In this document: piece after piece, positions 18,829-27,008 of the stretch
How positions within the stretch are numbered: the first letter of the stretch is position 1
How the letters are laid out: each line of letters opens with the position of its first letter
Notes under the pieces: model-generated
Told to the model about the DNA's origin: nothing
Databases searched by the model: none
The model's input: the letters and a program-made list of their open reading frames with translations, nothing else
Assembly: GCF_018398395.1 (NCBI RefSeq)
Contig: NZ_JAHCBF010000007.1
Span: 142,301-206,300, forward strand
DNA: 64,000 nucleotides
Source: Croceicoccus gelatinilyticus
GTDB taxonomy: Bacteria > Pseudomonadota > Alphaproteobacteria > Sphingomonadales > Sphingomonadaceae
Reading direction: 5' to 3'
Program-made: the position numbers and the translations under genes

Positions 18829-19691
18829 GCCTCGTCCACGAGATATTTGCAACTGAGGATTTGTCGGCGATCCTGACCTTGGCGATGCTGGCAAGCCTCG
18901 GCCTGGGTGCTGGCGTTGTCTGGGAAGAAAAGCACGGGCCGACCCCGAACGAAAATGGGTTCGCGGCGGCCGTCCACTCTGGCGCCCTTGCCGCACTTGC
19001 GCTTGTTTTGACCGGTCCTGCAGTTGGACAAGCAAGGGGTGACTTCATAGACGCAGCCCTGCTCCCCGCTGGCGGGACTCTCTATCTTCTGGCGGTGCTG
19101 ATCGGAGGCTGGGCTTCGCATCGCGACGCAGTTGGAACCCTGTCCGACGCCGTGGGAAGACGCGGGCCGAAGATGACCATTGCGCTTCAAGGCGGTATTG
19201 CGCTGGGGTTTGGTGGCATCGCTCTGGGTGCAGCAGCAGCCGTGTCTGTCTTCGCCGGTTTCGCAGCAACACTAGGGGTTGGAATCACCTTTTTCCTGGT
19301 GGGGCGAAAGACAACAGCCGGATTTCGCGACAGCGCGATCAAACGCATGGATCGTCTGGCGATCCATGTTTTTCTGTCACTCGCCTTTGTTGCCGCAGCG
19401 GTAGCCGGGTTTTGGCTTCTCCACGGCATGAGCGAAACAGCCGACGCGCGGTTGGCAATTCTACTCGCAGGATACTTTCTTATCTGGTCGGTTCATTTTT
19501 TGCTGCAAATCCCGGGCAGACTGGGAGGTTTGAATTTGGCAGCACTCGCGGCCTTCATCTCCGGGCTTGCGATGTTCGGAATGATTGCAGTCGGATTTAA
19601 CGCCGCGATTGGAGCAATCGATAATTCCGATGCGATCCTTCAGCATCCGGATACCGCCGGCAACGAAATCGTAAATAGCGGAGAGAAGTGA
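18825..19691 (+). CDS. integral membrane protein of unknown function in the metal operon
   Basis: 288 residues with about eight hydrophobic segments and no known transporter motif that I recognise. Positive loops such as RKTTAGFRDSAIKRMDR suggest an ordinary inner-membrane topology. Both ends overlap neighbouring genes (CDF protein before, CzcD-like protein after). It is therefore translated with them and very likely works with metal export or its regulation. Confidence 0.7.
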   Translation: MSLVHEIFATEDLSAILTLAMLASLGLGAGVVWEEKHGPTPNENGFAAAVHSGALAALALVLTGPAVGQARGDFIDAALLPAGGTLYLLAVLIGGWASHRDAVGTLSDAVGRRGPKMTIALQGGIALGFGGIALGAAAAVSVFAGFAATLGVGITFFLVGRKTTAGFRDSAIKRMDRLAIHVFLSLAFVAAAVAGFWLLHGMSETADARLAILLAGYFLIWSVHFLLQIPGRLGGLNLAALAAFISGLAMFGMIAVGFNAAIGAIDNSDAILQHPDTAGNEIVNSGEK

Positions 19692-20644
19692 TGGCGCACT
19701 CGCACGATCATGCTGGCCACAGTCACGGCGAGGAAAACCTTAGCGATCGTCAGCTGATCCTCGCGGTCGCGATCAATGTCCTCCTGACCCTTGCCCAGAT
19801 CATCGGCGGCATCCTTTCGGGGTCATTGGCGCTTATCGCGGATGCATTGCACAACTTCAGCGATGCGGCCTCTCTTGGTCTTGCATGGTTTGCGCGGCGC
19901 ATAGGCCGGCGGCCGGCGGACAAGCTGATGACCTTCGGCTACGCCCAGGGAGAAGTCGTCGCCGCGCTCATCAATCTGACGACCTTGCTGATCATCGGAT
20001 TCTATCTGATCGTTGAGGCGATCAACCGTTTCGCCGCGCCGCAGCCGGTCGAAGGCTGGACCGTGATCTGGGTTGCCGGGATCGCACTTGTCATCGATCT
20101 CGTCACCGCATTCATTGTCTATCGCGGCGCGCATGACAGCATTAACATGAAGGCTGCCTTCCTGCATAATGTTTCGGACGCGCTGGCCTCGATCGGTGTG
20201 ATCGTCGCCGGAGTGCTGATCATTCTATACGATCTCGTCGTCGCCGATCTCATCATCACTCTCATCATCGCGGCCTATGTCATCTGGCAGGGCGCGACAC
20301 TCCTACCGCGTACCGTTCGTCTGCTGATGGGAGCAGTGCCGGAGGAGGTGGAATTTGATCAGATGGTTGAAAACCTGCGCGCGCTTGGCGGCGTGCAGGA
20401 TATTCACCACGTCCATGTCTGGAATCTGGGAGAACATCACCGGGCGCTCGAAGCCCATCTCACTCTTGTTGATTACTCCCAAACAGCATTCGAGGGAGTC
20501 AAGCGACGCGCGCGGGCGATGCTGGAAAAGGATTTCGGCATCGCACATGCCACTTTCGAGCCCTGCCTCGCTACGGACTGCGATGATGCGCTGATCCCTG
20601 CCCACCCGGCACCCGCCAACGGGAAACACACGGTCGGTGATTAG
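19691..20644 (+). CDS. czcD: CzcD/ZitB-type cation diffusion facilitator
   Basis: 317-residue CDF exporter with a His-rich start (HSHDHAGHSHGE), six membrane segments, the two zinc-site motifs (ADALHNFSDA and LHNVSDALAS, each HxxxD) and a full cytoplasmic C-terminal domain (GVQDIHHVHVWNLGEHH). These are textbook features of Zn/Co/Cd proton antiporters. The ATG at 19691 forms a TGATG junction with the preceding gene and has GGAG upstream; a GTG three bases earlier is the alternative. It ends the long metal operon. Confidence 0.93.
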   Translation: MAHSHDHAGHSHGEENLSDRQLILAVAINVLLTLAQIIGGILSGSLALIADALHNFSDAASLGLAWFARRIGRRPADKLMTFGYAQGEVVAALINLTTLLIIGFYLIVEAINRFAAPQPVEGWTVIWVAGIALVIDLVTAFIVYRGAHDSINMKAAFLHNVSDALASIGVIVAGVLIILYDLVVADLIITLIIAAYVIWQGATLLPRTVRLLMGAVPEEVEFDQMVENLRALGGVQDIHHVHVWNLGEHHRALEAHLTLVDYSQTAFEGVKRRARAMLEKDFGIAHATFEPCLATDCDDALIPAHPAPANGKHTVGD

Positions 20645-20769
20645 GCTTTCGCTGGCACATTCCTGCCCGACCGTTCGCAGACCCTGACCCCTGATCGCGC
20701 GCCACTCGCGGACGGTATTGCAGTCCGGAACCGATGCACCGCGAGCCGCCCTCAGCCGATATGGGCATA

Positions 20770-20820
20770 AAAGCCTATTATTGCTATTGCGAATACGTCT
20801 CAATAGCAATAATAGGCTTT
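20770..20820. repeat. perfect 20-base inverted repeat before the TonB receptor
   Basis: Arms at 20770-20789 and 20801-20820 are exact reverse complements around an 11-base loop. The AT-rich arms contrast with the GC-rich surroundings. The repeat ends 26 bases before the receptor start and just ahead of its AAAGGA site. It could be an operator, a 5' mRNA hairpin or a terminator of the czc operon, but only three T residues follow. Confidence 0.85.
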
Positions 20821-20846
20821 GCAAATGTCTTGAAAGGATTCTTCAC

Positions 20847-23081
20847 ATGTATCGCGCTACCGCCTCGCTCATAGCAATTGCGCTGGCCGCCCCTGCTTAC
20901 GCCAATGAAAGAGACCCGACCGATGAGCGGCAATCGCAGGACGGGATAGCAAACCCAAGCGAATCGATTATCGTGATCGGCGGTCGCATCGATGCGTATG
21001 AAGTGGCCGGTGCGGCGGACCTAATCGATGGCGAGGAACTGAGCGAATTCGAGCATGGGGACGTCAACCGTGTCCTGCGCCAGGTGCCGGGGGTAAATAT
21101 TCAGGAAGAGGATGGTTTCGGGCTATTCCCGAATATTGGCTTGCGCGGCGCGCCGGTCGAACGGTCGAGCAACATCACCTTGATGGAAGATGGCGTTCTC
21201 ATCGCCCCTGCCCCCTACGCCGCTCCGGCCGCGTATTACTTCCCCGCGATCGGTCGAATGGACGCAGTCGAAGTGATCAAGGGCGCGGGCTCGGTACGCT
21301 ATGGTCCTCGCACGATCGGCGGGGCCATCAATTTCCGATCGACTCCGATACCGACCGAGAGCCTGGCTGGCGAAGCCTCCGGACAGCTTGGTTCTCGCGG
21401 TTATTATCAGGGTCATGGCTGGATTGGCGCTAGTGCCGACAATTTCGGGGCACTGGTGGAAAGCTATCAGCAAGGCAGTGATGGGTTCAAGACGATAGAT
21501 GGCCTTCCCGGCGCCGAGACCGGTTTTCAACGCCAGGACTATCGCGCCCGCTTCGCCGTCCACACCAGCCCAGATTCGCCGGTCGATGCTCGCCTCGAGT
21601 TCGCCTATGGTCGATCCGAACTTGAGGCGAACGAAACCTATTTGGGCCTAGCCGACGCGGATTTCGCGAGCGATCCGTACCGGCGCTATTCGGCCAGCCA
21701 ACGCGACGTTTTCACGGGCGAGCACGATCAATATCGGCTCACCGGCACGCTCCGGTTGCCCGACGACACGCAGGTTGCGGTTACCCTATATCGCAACGAT
21801 TTCATACGAAGTTGGTCGAAGCTACAGGACATCGATTTTAACGGTGATGGCAGCTTTGATGCCATCCAGCCAGTCTTCGACAATCCGTCCTCAAACGAAG
21901 AAAGCCTCGCGATCCTGCGAGGGGCAGACAGCGCTGAAGGTGCTCTTCGCATTCGCAACAACAACCGCATCTATCGGAGCGAAGGCGTCCAGCTTTCGTT
22001 CGAAAGACCTTTCGAGACCGGCGCGGTCATGCACAACCTGGCTGCGTCGCTACGGTATCACGAGGATGAAGAAGACCGGTTGCAGAATGAGGAATTCTAT
22101 ACGCAGACGGACGGAGATCTCGTTTTCGTCCGGCAGACGGCTCCGGGCGCTCAAGCCAATCGCGAGGCGAAGGCGAAGGCGATCGCTTTCTATCTAGAGG
22201 ACCGGATCGAGATCGGCGGGCTTACTCTGACGCCCGGCATTCGGTACGAAGGCATCGACCTTACTCGACTGGACTATGATCGAGCCGACCCCGCTCGTAT
22301 CGATGGACCTGCGCGCATACGCAAGACCAACGTTGACGAATGGCTTCCCGCACTCGGTGCAACCTATGCACTGGGAGACGTGCTGTTGATTGCAGGCGTT
22401 TCGCGCGGTTTTTCTCCCCCCGGGCCCGGAAATCCGGAGGCACGAGCCGAGAAAAGCTGGAACTATGAATTTGGTGGGCGTTTTCGGAATGGCGCCATTC
22501 AAGCTTCCGCGATTGCGTTTTATTCCGACTATTCCAATCTGCTCGGAAACTGCACACAATCCGTGGGGTGTAGCGTCGGGGATATTGGCGACCAGTTCAA
22601 TGCTGGGGCCGTCTCCGTGAAGGGGTTGGAGCTGGCAGCTTCGACGGAGCATCAAGTGGGTAAGGAAATTTCAATTCCCTTCTCGGTGGTTTACACGCTC
22701 ACCGACGCGCAATTCGAAAGCAGTTTCGAGAGTGCGTTCTTCGGTTCCGTGTCCCAGGGCGACGCACTGCCCTACATCGCTCGCCACCAATTCTATGCCG
22801 AAACGGGGCTCGCATTCGGACCGGCATCCTTGCTCGTGAGCGCCAATTACACATCGCAAGTACGCACCGAAGCAGGTAGCGGGGATATTTCGCCCGATGA
22901 GCGTATTGACGAAAGGATTGTCTTTGATCTCGCCGGCCGGTTTGCGCTGACGGAAGGTCTCTCTTTGTTTGCCAGAGTGGATAATCTGTTCGACAATGCT
23001 TATGCTGTAGCGCGTCGGCCTTCGGGTTTGAGACCGGGGGCTCCCCGGCGCTTCGTAGCAGGCGCTAGCGTGCGCTTCTGA
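20847..23081 (+). CDS. TonB-dependent outer-membrane receptor, FecA-like
   Basis: 744 residues. A short signal peptide ends near AAPAYA, followed by a TonB-box-like SIIVIGG, a plug domain (LRQVPGVNIQEEDG, then EVIKGAGSVRYGP and GGAINFRS) and a 22-strand barrel ending in aromatic Phe (GASVRF). The start at 20847 has AAAGGA upstream; the longer open frame runs back through the inverted repeat and is unlikely. Such receptors import chelated metals. Its place after a metal export operon is unusual and suggests scavenging under balance control. The ligand is unknown. Confidence 0.9.
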   Translation: MYRATASLIAIALAAPAYANERDPTDERQSQDGIANPSESIIVIGGRIDAYEVAGAADLIDGEELSEFEHGDVNRVLRQVPGVNIQEEDGFGLFPNIGLRGAPVERSSNITLMEDGVLIAPAPYAAPAAYYFPAIGRMDAVEVIKGAGSVRYGPRTIGGAINFRSTPIPTESLAGEASGQLGSRGYYQGHGWIGASADNFGALVESYQQGSDGFKTIDGLPGAETGFQRQDYRARFAVHTSPDSPVDARLEFAYGRSELEANETYLGLADADFASDPYRRYSASQRDVFTGEHDQYRLTGTLRLPDDTQVAVTLYRNDFIRSWSKLQDIDFNGDGSFDAIQPVFDNPSSNEESLAILRGADSAEGALRIRNNNRIYRSEGVQLSFERPFETGAVMHNLAASLRYHEDEEDRLQNEEFYTQTDGDLVFVRQTAPGAQANREAKAKAIAFYLEDRIEIGGLTLTPGIRYEGIDLTRLDYDRADPARIDGPARIRKTNVDEWLPALGATYALGDVLLIAGVSRGFSPPGPGNPEARAEKSWNYEFGGRFRNGAIQASAIAFYSDYSNLLGNCTQSVGCSVGDIGDQFNAGAVSVKGLELAASTEHQVGKEISIPFSVVYTLTDAQFESSFESAFFGSVSQGDALPYIARHQFYAETGLAFGPASLLVSANYTSQVRTEAGSGDISPDERIDERIVFDLAGRFALTEGLSLFARVDNLFDNAYAVARRPSGLRPGAPRRFVAGASVRF

Positions 23082-23275
23082 GTATCTACGTCGGCCGATG
23101 ATCGCGCAATCTTGTAAGAGGCGGGAGCGCCAGTGAGCATTTCCGCCTCACTAAATGCAGGTGAGGTCGAGACTCACGCAATCGATTGCGCCGACATTCG
23201 ACGTGCCGCAGGCCACACACCCGCCAAAATATGAAGACGGCGGACACCTCCCCCAGAATAAATAGGAGTTTTGAC

Positions 23276-23932
23276 ATGACCCTCTCCATTGGCTCGACAG
23301 CCCCCGATTTCACAGCGGAAACGACCCAAGGCACCATCACCTTCCATGATTGGATGGGCGACAATTGGGCTATCCTGTTTTCTCATCCAAAGGCATTTAC
23401 TCCGGTTTGTACGACCGAGCTGGGTTACATGGCCGGTCTCGGCGAGGAATTTGCCAAACGCGACACCAAGATTCTCGGCCTGTCGGTCGACAGCAGCCAA
23501 GACAATCGCGACTGGCTACCCGATATCGAGGCGGTCAGCGGCAATAAAGTCGATTACCCGGTGGTCGGCGACAGCGACCTGAAGGTGGCCAAACTCTACA
23601 ATATGTTGTCCGCCGAGGAGACTGGCAGTGCGGAGCAAAGAACGGCAGCCGACAATGCTACCGTTCGCGCCGTCTATATCGTTGGCCCGGACAAAAAAAT
23701 CCGTGCGATGCTACTTTATCCGATGAGCAGCGGACGCAATTTCGAAGAAGTGGTCCGATTGCTCGATTCAGTCCAGCTCACCGAAAGTAAAGGCGTGGCA
23801 ACCCCGGTCAATTGGCAGAGTGGGGATGACGTCATCATTCCACCGTCTGTTTCCGAGGAAGAAGCGAAAGCGCGCTTCCCGCAAGGTTTCACAACGCTGC
23901 GCCCCTATCTGCGCACGGTTAAAATCGACTGA
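23276..23932 (+). CDS. 1-Cys peroxiredoxin (Prx6 type)
   Basis: 218-residue AhpC/TSA-family peroxidase that reduces hydrogen and organic peroxides in the cytoplasm. The peroxidatic motif is PKAFTPVCTTE with Cys45, the only cysteine in the protein, so it is a 1-Cys enzyme. The extended C-terminal dimer domain (PVNWQSGDDVIIPP) is that of the Prx6 group. AGGAG stands upstream of the ATG at 23276. In this setting it probably relieves metal-induced oxidative stress. Confidence 0.93.
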   Translation: MTLSIGSTAPDFTAETTQGTITFHDWMGDNWAILFSHPKAFTPVCTTELGYMAGLGEEFAKRDTKILGLSVDSSQDNRDWLPDIEAVSGNKVDYPVVGDSDLKVAKLYNMLSAEETGSAEQRTAADNATVRAVYIVGPDKKIRAMLLYPMSSGRNFEEVVRLLDSVQLTESKGVATPVNWQSGDDVIIPPSVSEEEAKARFPQGFTTLRPYLRTVKID

Positions 23933-24030
23933 CCAGCGCAAGCGGATGTGGTGTATTTGGGCTCGAACTCAACAGGGGATTCCGCATGAAGCTAGACAAA
24001 AGCAGTCACGCAACTGCGGCTTCCGCCGCA

Positions 24031-24675
24031 TTACGATTTGGCACCGACGAATTCATACGCACAACCGGCCAGAAACTCGCGTAAATGAACTTCGCGCAAA
24101 ACTTTGCGTGCTGGAAGCCAAGGGCGGAACTCTTCATATTCCCGCGCCACACCAAATGGTTTGGTCAGCACTATGCCGATTTCAATCAGCCATCGCGGCC
24201 AGCGCTCGGGGTGTTTCAGGCCAAGGAGGGCCATCCGGCCACCCGTCGGGAGAGCAGCTGAGGCGCGCTCGATGATCGCGGCGTAGTCAGGTGGCATTTC
24301 CAGTCCAAAGGTGCTGATGACTGCGCTGGTCTCGCTCGGAAAGCGGAAGGCGGCTACGTCTGACTGCACAAATTCGACATTACTTGCTCGCAGGCGCTTC
24401 GCTCGTCGACGGGCTTGGTCGAGCATGCCTTGCGAAAGGTCGACCAGCGTCACCTTGCCGCTTGGTCCTACTCTCTCAAGCAGAAACGCGAGGTTTGCGC
24501 CGGTGCCAGCACACAGATCGACCACATGGTCGCCGGCGTTGAGTTCAAGCCGGTTAACCAGATCGCGTCGCCAGCGACCAAGACCGGCCCACCGAAACCC
24601 CGACACCAATCGGTCATAGATTCCCGCGTTCTTGTCGTAGAAGCGTTCAACCTGTTCGTTGGATAGAATTGCCAT
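24031..24675 (-). CDS. class I SAM-dependent methyltransferase, UbiE-like
   Basis: 214-residue methyltransferase with the SAM-binding motif VVDLCAGTGANLAFLL, the acidic strand VTLVDLSQGML and FVQSDVAAFRFP. It lies 8 bases downstream of the DUF3703 gene on the same strand and is thus probably under the divergent MerR-type promoter at 25082-25112. UbiE-like methyltransferases accompany some metal and metalloid resistance loci, but the substrate here cannot be stated. Confidence 0.85.
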   Translation of the reverse strand: MAILSNEQVERFYDKNAGIYDRLVSGFRWAGLGRWRRDLVNRLELNAGDHVVDLCAGTGANLAFLLERVGPSGKVTLVDLSQGMLDQARRRAKRLRASNVEFVQSDVAAFRFPSETSAVISTFGLEMPPDYAAIIERASAALPTGGRMALLGLKHPERWPRWLIEIGIVLTKPFGVAREYEEFRPWLPARKVLREVHLREFLAGCAYEFVGAKS

Positions 24676-24683
24676 GGCGCGAG

Positions 24684-25046
24684 CTAGCGAGCTTCGCCCG
24701 AAGAGATCGTAAGAACCTCTGAGAGGTCGTCCGGGTATGGCATTGGCGCGAACGCGCTCACGTTTGCGCGTCCGGTATTCCCCCAGGGGAGCCGTCCGGT
24801 GAGATTACCAAGGGGAGCGAGCGCAAGACGTATGACCTGCCCCAGAACTTCGCGGCCATCGCGGGTTTCAACTGCATAGCCCAGCATCGTCATATGTGAA
24901 CGAAGATGCGGCCCGAAGAAGCCCTGGCCCAGAATATGTTCCCGCTCGAGCGCGGTCCAAGCCAAAGCCCGGTCACCAGACTGCCTGGCGGCACGGAAAA
25001 CGCGCCGCTCAGATTCGATAAGTTCAATAATGTCCTTCTTTGCCAC
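24684..25046 (-). CDS. DUF3703 family protein
   Basis: 120 residues, all-helical N-terminal half (LIESERRVFRAARQSGDRALAWTALEREHILGQ) followed by the conserved LPWGNTGRANVSAF block of DUF3703. The HILGQ...HxxM pattern offers several histidines. Family members occur beside MerR regulators in mercury and other metal resistance regions; their biochemical role is unknown to me. It is read away from the MerR gene at 25129 and precedes the methyltransferase. Confidence 0.8.
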   Translation of the reverse strand: MAKKDIIELIESERRVFRAARQSGDRALAWTALEREHILGQGFFGPHLRSHMTMLGYAVETRDGREVLGQVIRLALAPLGNLTGRLPWGNTGRANVSAFAPMPYPDDLSEVLTISSGEAR

Positions 25047-25081
25047 AGGATTTTACCGTTCTGCTTGCATCCTCGAATTGT

Positions 25082-25112
25082 CTTATGCACCTTGTAGTGG
25101 CTACAAGGTCAA
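25082..25112 (-). promoter_or_regulatory. MerR-type promoter for the DUF3703-methyltransferase operon
   Basis: On the minus strand a -35 TTGACC (25112-25107) is followed after 19 bases by CATAAG (25087-25082). The spacer is filled by the palindrome ACCTTGTAG-TGG-CTACAAGGT (25089-25109), with nine-base perfect arms. The architecture equals that of CadR/PbrR-activated promoters and reads toward 25046. The divergent MerR gene starts at 25129. Confidence 0.82.
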
Positions 25113-25128
25113 GCATTGCGAGAAACCC

Positions 25129-25515
25129 ATGAAGATTGGTGCCCTGGCGCGGAAGACCGGCACGACCGCCGAAACCATCCGCTACTACGAACGGACCGGA
25201 TTGCTGGAGGAACCACCACGCACCGCCGGCAACTACCGGGACTATGGCCCGACCGAATTGGCCAGATTGCGGTTTATCCGCCGCGCACGCGACCTCGGCT
25301 TCACCATGGCGGAGGTGCGCCAATTGCTTTCTTTGGCGGATGATCCATCGCAATCGTGCGAAGCCGTGGACTCTATTGCCAGCCTCCACCTGCGCGAGGT
25401 GGATCGGAAGCTTGGTGACTTGCGAAAACTGCGAACCGAACTGCGCCATATGGTGGACGACTGCCAGCACGGAGCGGTTGGCGAATGCCGGATAATCGAA
25501 GTGCTTTCCGGCTAG
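25129..25515 (+). CDS. MerR-family metal regulator, CadR/PbrR type (second copy)
   Basis: 128 residues, MerR winged helix (KIGALARKTGTTAETIRYYE), long dimer helix and a metal loop with cysteines at 77, 112 and 120, the same spacing as the regulator at 5765-6160. The start at 25129 gives standard family length; the ORF extension upstream would run through the operator. It lies divergent to the DUF3703 operon with the dyad promoter between them, so it probably controls that operon and itself. Confidence 0.9.
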   Translation: MKIGALARKTGTTAETIRYYERTGLLEEPPRTAGNYRDYGPTELARLRFIRRARDLGFTMAEVRQLLSLADDPSQSCEAVDSIASLHLREVDRKLGDLRKLRTELRHMVDDCQHGAVGECRIIEVLSG

Positions 25516-25562
25516 CCGGACAGAGGGCGTTTATGGGAGCAGTGACGGGACGCAAGACATGA

Positions 25563-25853
25563 TCATCTCGAAATTCGGGGCGTGTTCTGACATATCTCGT
25601 CGGTGCGTTCGACAACAGAACCGATCCAGTCATCGATCTCGGCTTCGACCCAAACCGTGCAACGGGGACCGAGCGAACGCGACTTTGGAAAACGGCCTTC
25701 GCGCATCCGCTGATAGATTGCCGTTCGGCGCAGGCCCACGCGCGCCATGACCTCGGGAAGACGAATGAGCCGGTCTGGCGTTGGCTCGACAGGAACGGCT
25801 TCCGCGTCCGTTTCGAGACCGGTCGTCATTTCAGAGAGCGAAGCTTTGTTCAT
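25563..25853 (-). CDS. AlpA-family DNA-binding protein
   Basis: 96 residues with the short helix-turn-helix of the AlpA/phage excisionase type: LIRLPEVMARVGLRRTAIYQRMREGRFP, written here in parts as RLPEVMARVGL and YQRMREGRFPKS. This is followed by VWVEAEIDDWI, the usual end of the domain. Such proteins act as small regulators or excision factors on integrative elements. Its start overlaps the end of the upstream HTH gene by 23 bases. It would be the best hint of an integrative element, though no integrase is in the window. Confidence 0.82.
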   Translation of the reverse strand: MNKASLSEMTTGLETDAEAVPVEPTPDRLIRLPEVMARVGLRRTAIYQRMREGRFPKSRSLGPRCTVWVEAEIDDWIGSVVERTDEICQNTPRISR

Positions 25854-26292
25854 CCTGCCGCTCCAGTTGCGCGAGGTGATCCGACAGGAGACCGGCGGTG
25901 CGGTGAGCGGTCCCCTTTGCCCAGCGCGGTCTCACATCGAGCAGTCTCTCGCCCAGCGCCTGATCCAAAGCAGACGGCAACTCGCTTATGAAGGTTTCAA
26001 GAAATTCCAGCACGCCGCTATTCTGCCAATCCTCGCTACGCTGCGAGTACCCCGCGAGTGCCAGCATCAGGGAGGTGCGCGGCGCGTGTCCGCTCGCGTC
26101 AAGGATGGCCAGCGCCTCTGGCAGTGTGGCTGACCGTGTCCCGGCGAGGATGCGTCGGAGCGCGTCCTTGTTGATATTCGTCTGTGCGGCAATCGTCCGC
26201 CGGGACTTGCCACTTTCGTCCACGGCATGGTCGAGGAAAGCTGCGACTCCTCGCGATAGTTCTTCCCATTTGTCGTTTGCGTTTCGCGCCAT
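25831..26292 (-). CDS. HTH-domain regulator next to the tra promoter region
   Basis: 153 residues. The N-terminal part has an XRE-like helix-turn-helix (KSRRTIAAQTNINKDALRRI, then LAGTRSATLPEALAILDA) and the C-terminal half is a helical domain I do not recognise. It is transcribed away from traA with a 363-base regulatory region between, so control of transfer genes is a natural suggestion. The GTTC-N7-GTTC box at 26367-26381 and a TTCCTACA octamer at 26352-26359 stand upstream, in its own orientation. Confidence 0.7.
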   Translation of the reverse strand: MARNANDKWEELSRGVAAFLDHAVDESGKSRRTIAAQTNINKDALRRILAGTRSATLPEALAILDASGHAPRTSLMLALAGYSQRSEDWQNSGVLEFLETFISELPSALDQALGERLLDVRPRWAKGTAHRTAGLLSDHLAQLERQDEQSFAL

Positions 26293-26366
26293 TGTTCCTG
26301 CTTCCGGTGATCTTTAGCGAATCACCAACAGGCTAGGCAACGCGTCAAACTGTAGGAAAGGAAAAA

Positions 26367-26381
26367 GAACAAATAAGGAAC
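26367..26381 (-). promoter_or_regulatory. LexA-type box GTTC-N7-GTTC upstream of the HTH/AlpA pair
   Basis: On the minus strand GTTC, seven bases, GTTC. This is the known LexA recognition pattern of alphaproteobacteria. A TTCCTACA octamer follows seven bases downstream. The same combination stands before the S24 repressor at 45676-45730. Confidence 0.55.
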
Positions 26382-26568
26382 ACGTAGGAAACCGGCTCAT
26401 CGTCACACGATTTGATTCGCGCAGATTCCGGTCCCTCGATCTCAGACTTCGGTATGGGTGGCGCAATGATCGGTATTCTTGGCCGCAATGTCTGCACCGG
26501 TCGCGCAAAGCCTGGTCAGATTGCCCAGAATCGACGATTTCTCTTGGTCGGAATGCCGCGTGCGGCAG

Positions 26569-26588
26569 TTTCCGTTTTCCTACACCCC
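26569..26588 (+). promoter_or_regulatory. 20-base element upstream of traA, repeated upstream of the traD operon
   Basis: TTTCCGTTTTCCTACACCCC, identical to the element at 62495-62514 read on the minus strand. It ends 67 bases before the traA start. Such identity at two distant transfer promoters implies a shared regulator or promoter element. Confidence 0.7.
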
Positions 26589-26655
26589 GCCTTCCAATCG
26601 AGGAAAGAACATACAGCGAACGCATCGCTGCCAATGTTCGAAACGGAGTTCCTCG

Positions 26656-26982
26656 ATGACCAAGGCAATCACCCTTCCCCGCCAATCCGTCAAAGGCATT
26701 CGTGCCCGCGACTATATTCTTCCGGCCGCGATTGCGCTCGCCTGCGCCGGTGCCGCCTATGCCGGTGCCGACACGACCTTTGATCCGGCGCTGCAGAAGT
26801 TCACTGACTTCCTCGAAGGTTCGGGCGGCAAGATCATCACCGTCCTCAGCCTTGCCGGCGGTTTGATCGCGCTCGCCTCGGGCCGCTTCGCCCTTGGGCA
26901 GGTCGCGGTCCCGGTCGGTGTCGGAATTGGCGTCGGCACAGGCGTGCCGATCGTCACCTCGGTCGTGACCGCAACCATTTGA
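26656..26982 (+). CDS. traA: conjugal pilin, TraA/VirB2-like
   Basis: 108-residue prepilin: a basic leader (MTKAITLPRQSVKGIRARDY), a long signal segment ending in AGAAYAGA, and a mature part with two hydrophobic helices (IITVLSLAGGLIALASG and VAVPVGVGIGVGTGVPI) joined by a short polar turn. This is the layout of F and VirB2 pilins. It is first in the tra operon, directly before traL as in F. GGAG precedes the ATG at 26656; the upstream open frame has no signal of coding. The family is poorly conserved, so position is a main argument. Confidence 0.8.
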   Translation: MTKAITLPRQSVKGIRARDYILPAAIALACAGAAYAGADTTFDPALQKFTDFLEGSGGKIITVLSLAGGLIALASGRFALGQVAVPVGVGIGVGTGVPIVTSVVTATI

Positions 26983-27008
26983 TCGCGGTCTAACGACGGG
27001 AGGGCGGC

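Larger units (their letters stand above)
26293..26655. other. divergent regulatory region between the HTH/AlpA genes and traA
   Basis: No gene is supported here. It holds TTCCTACA on the minus strand (26352-26359), a GTTC-N7-GTTC box (26367-26381), a TGCCGC-GT-GCGGCA palindrome near 26554 and the 20-base element at 26569-26588 facing traA. GGAG stands before the traA ATG. Confidence 0.6.

Noticed and set aside
23986..24084. Short rightward frame after the peroxiredoxin (32 codons)
   Set aside because: Overlaps the end of the methyltransferase gene and shows no recognisable feature; a remnant at most.
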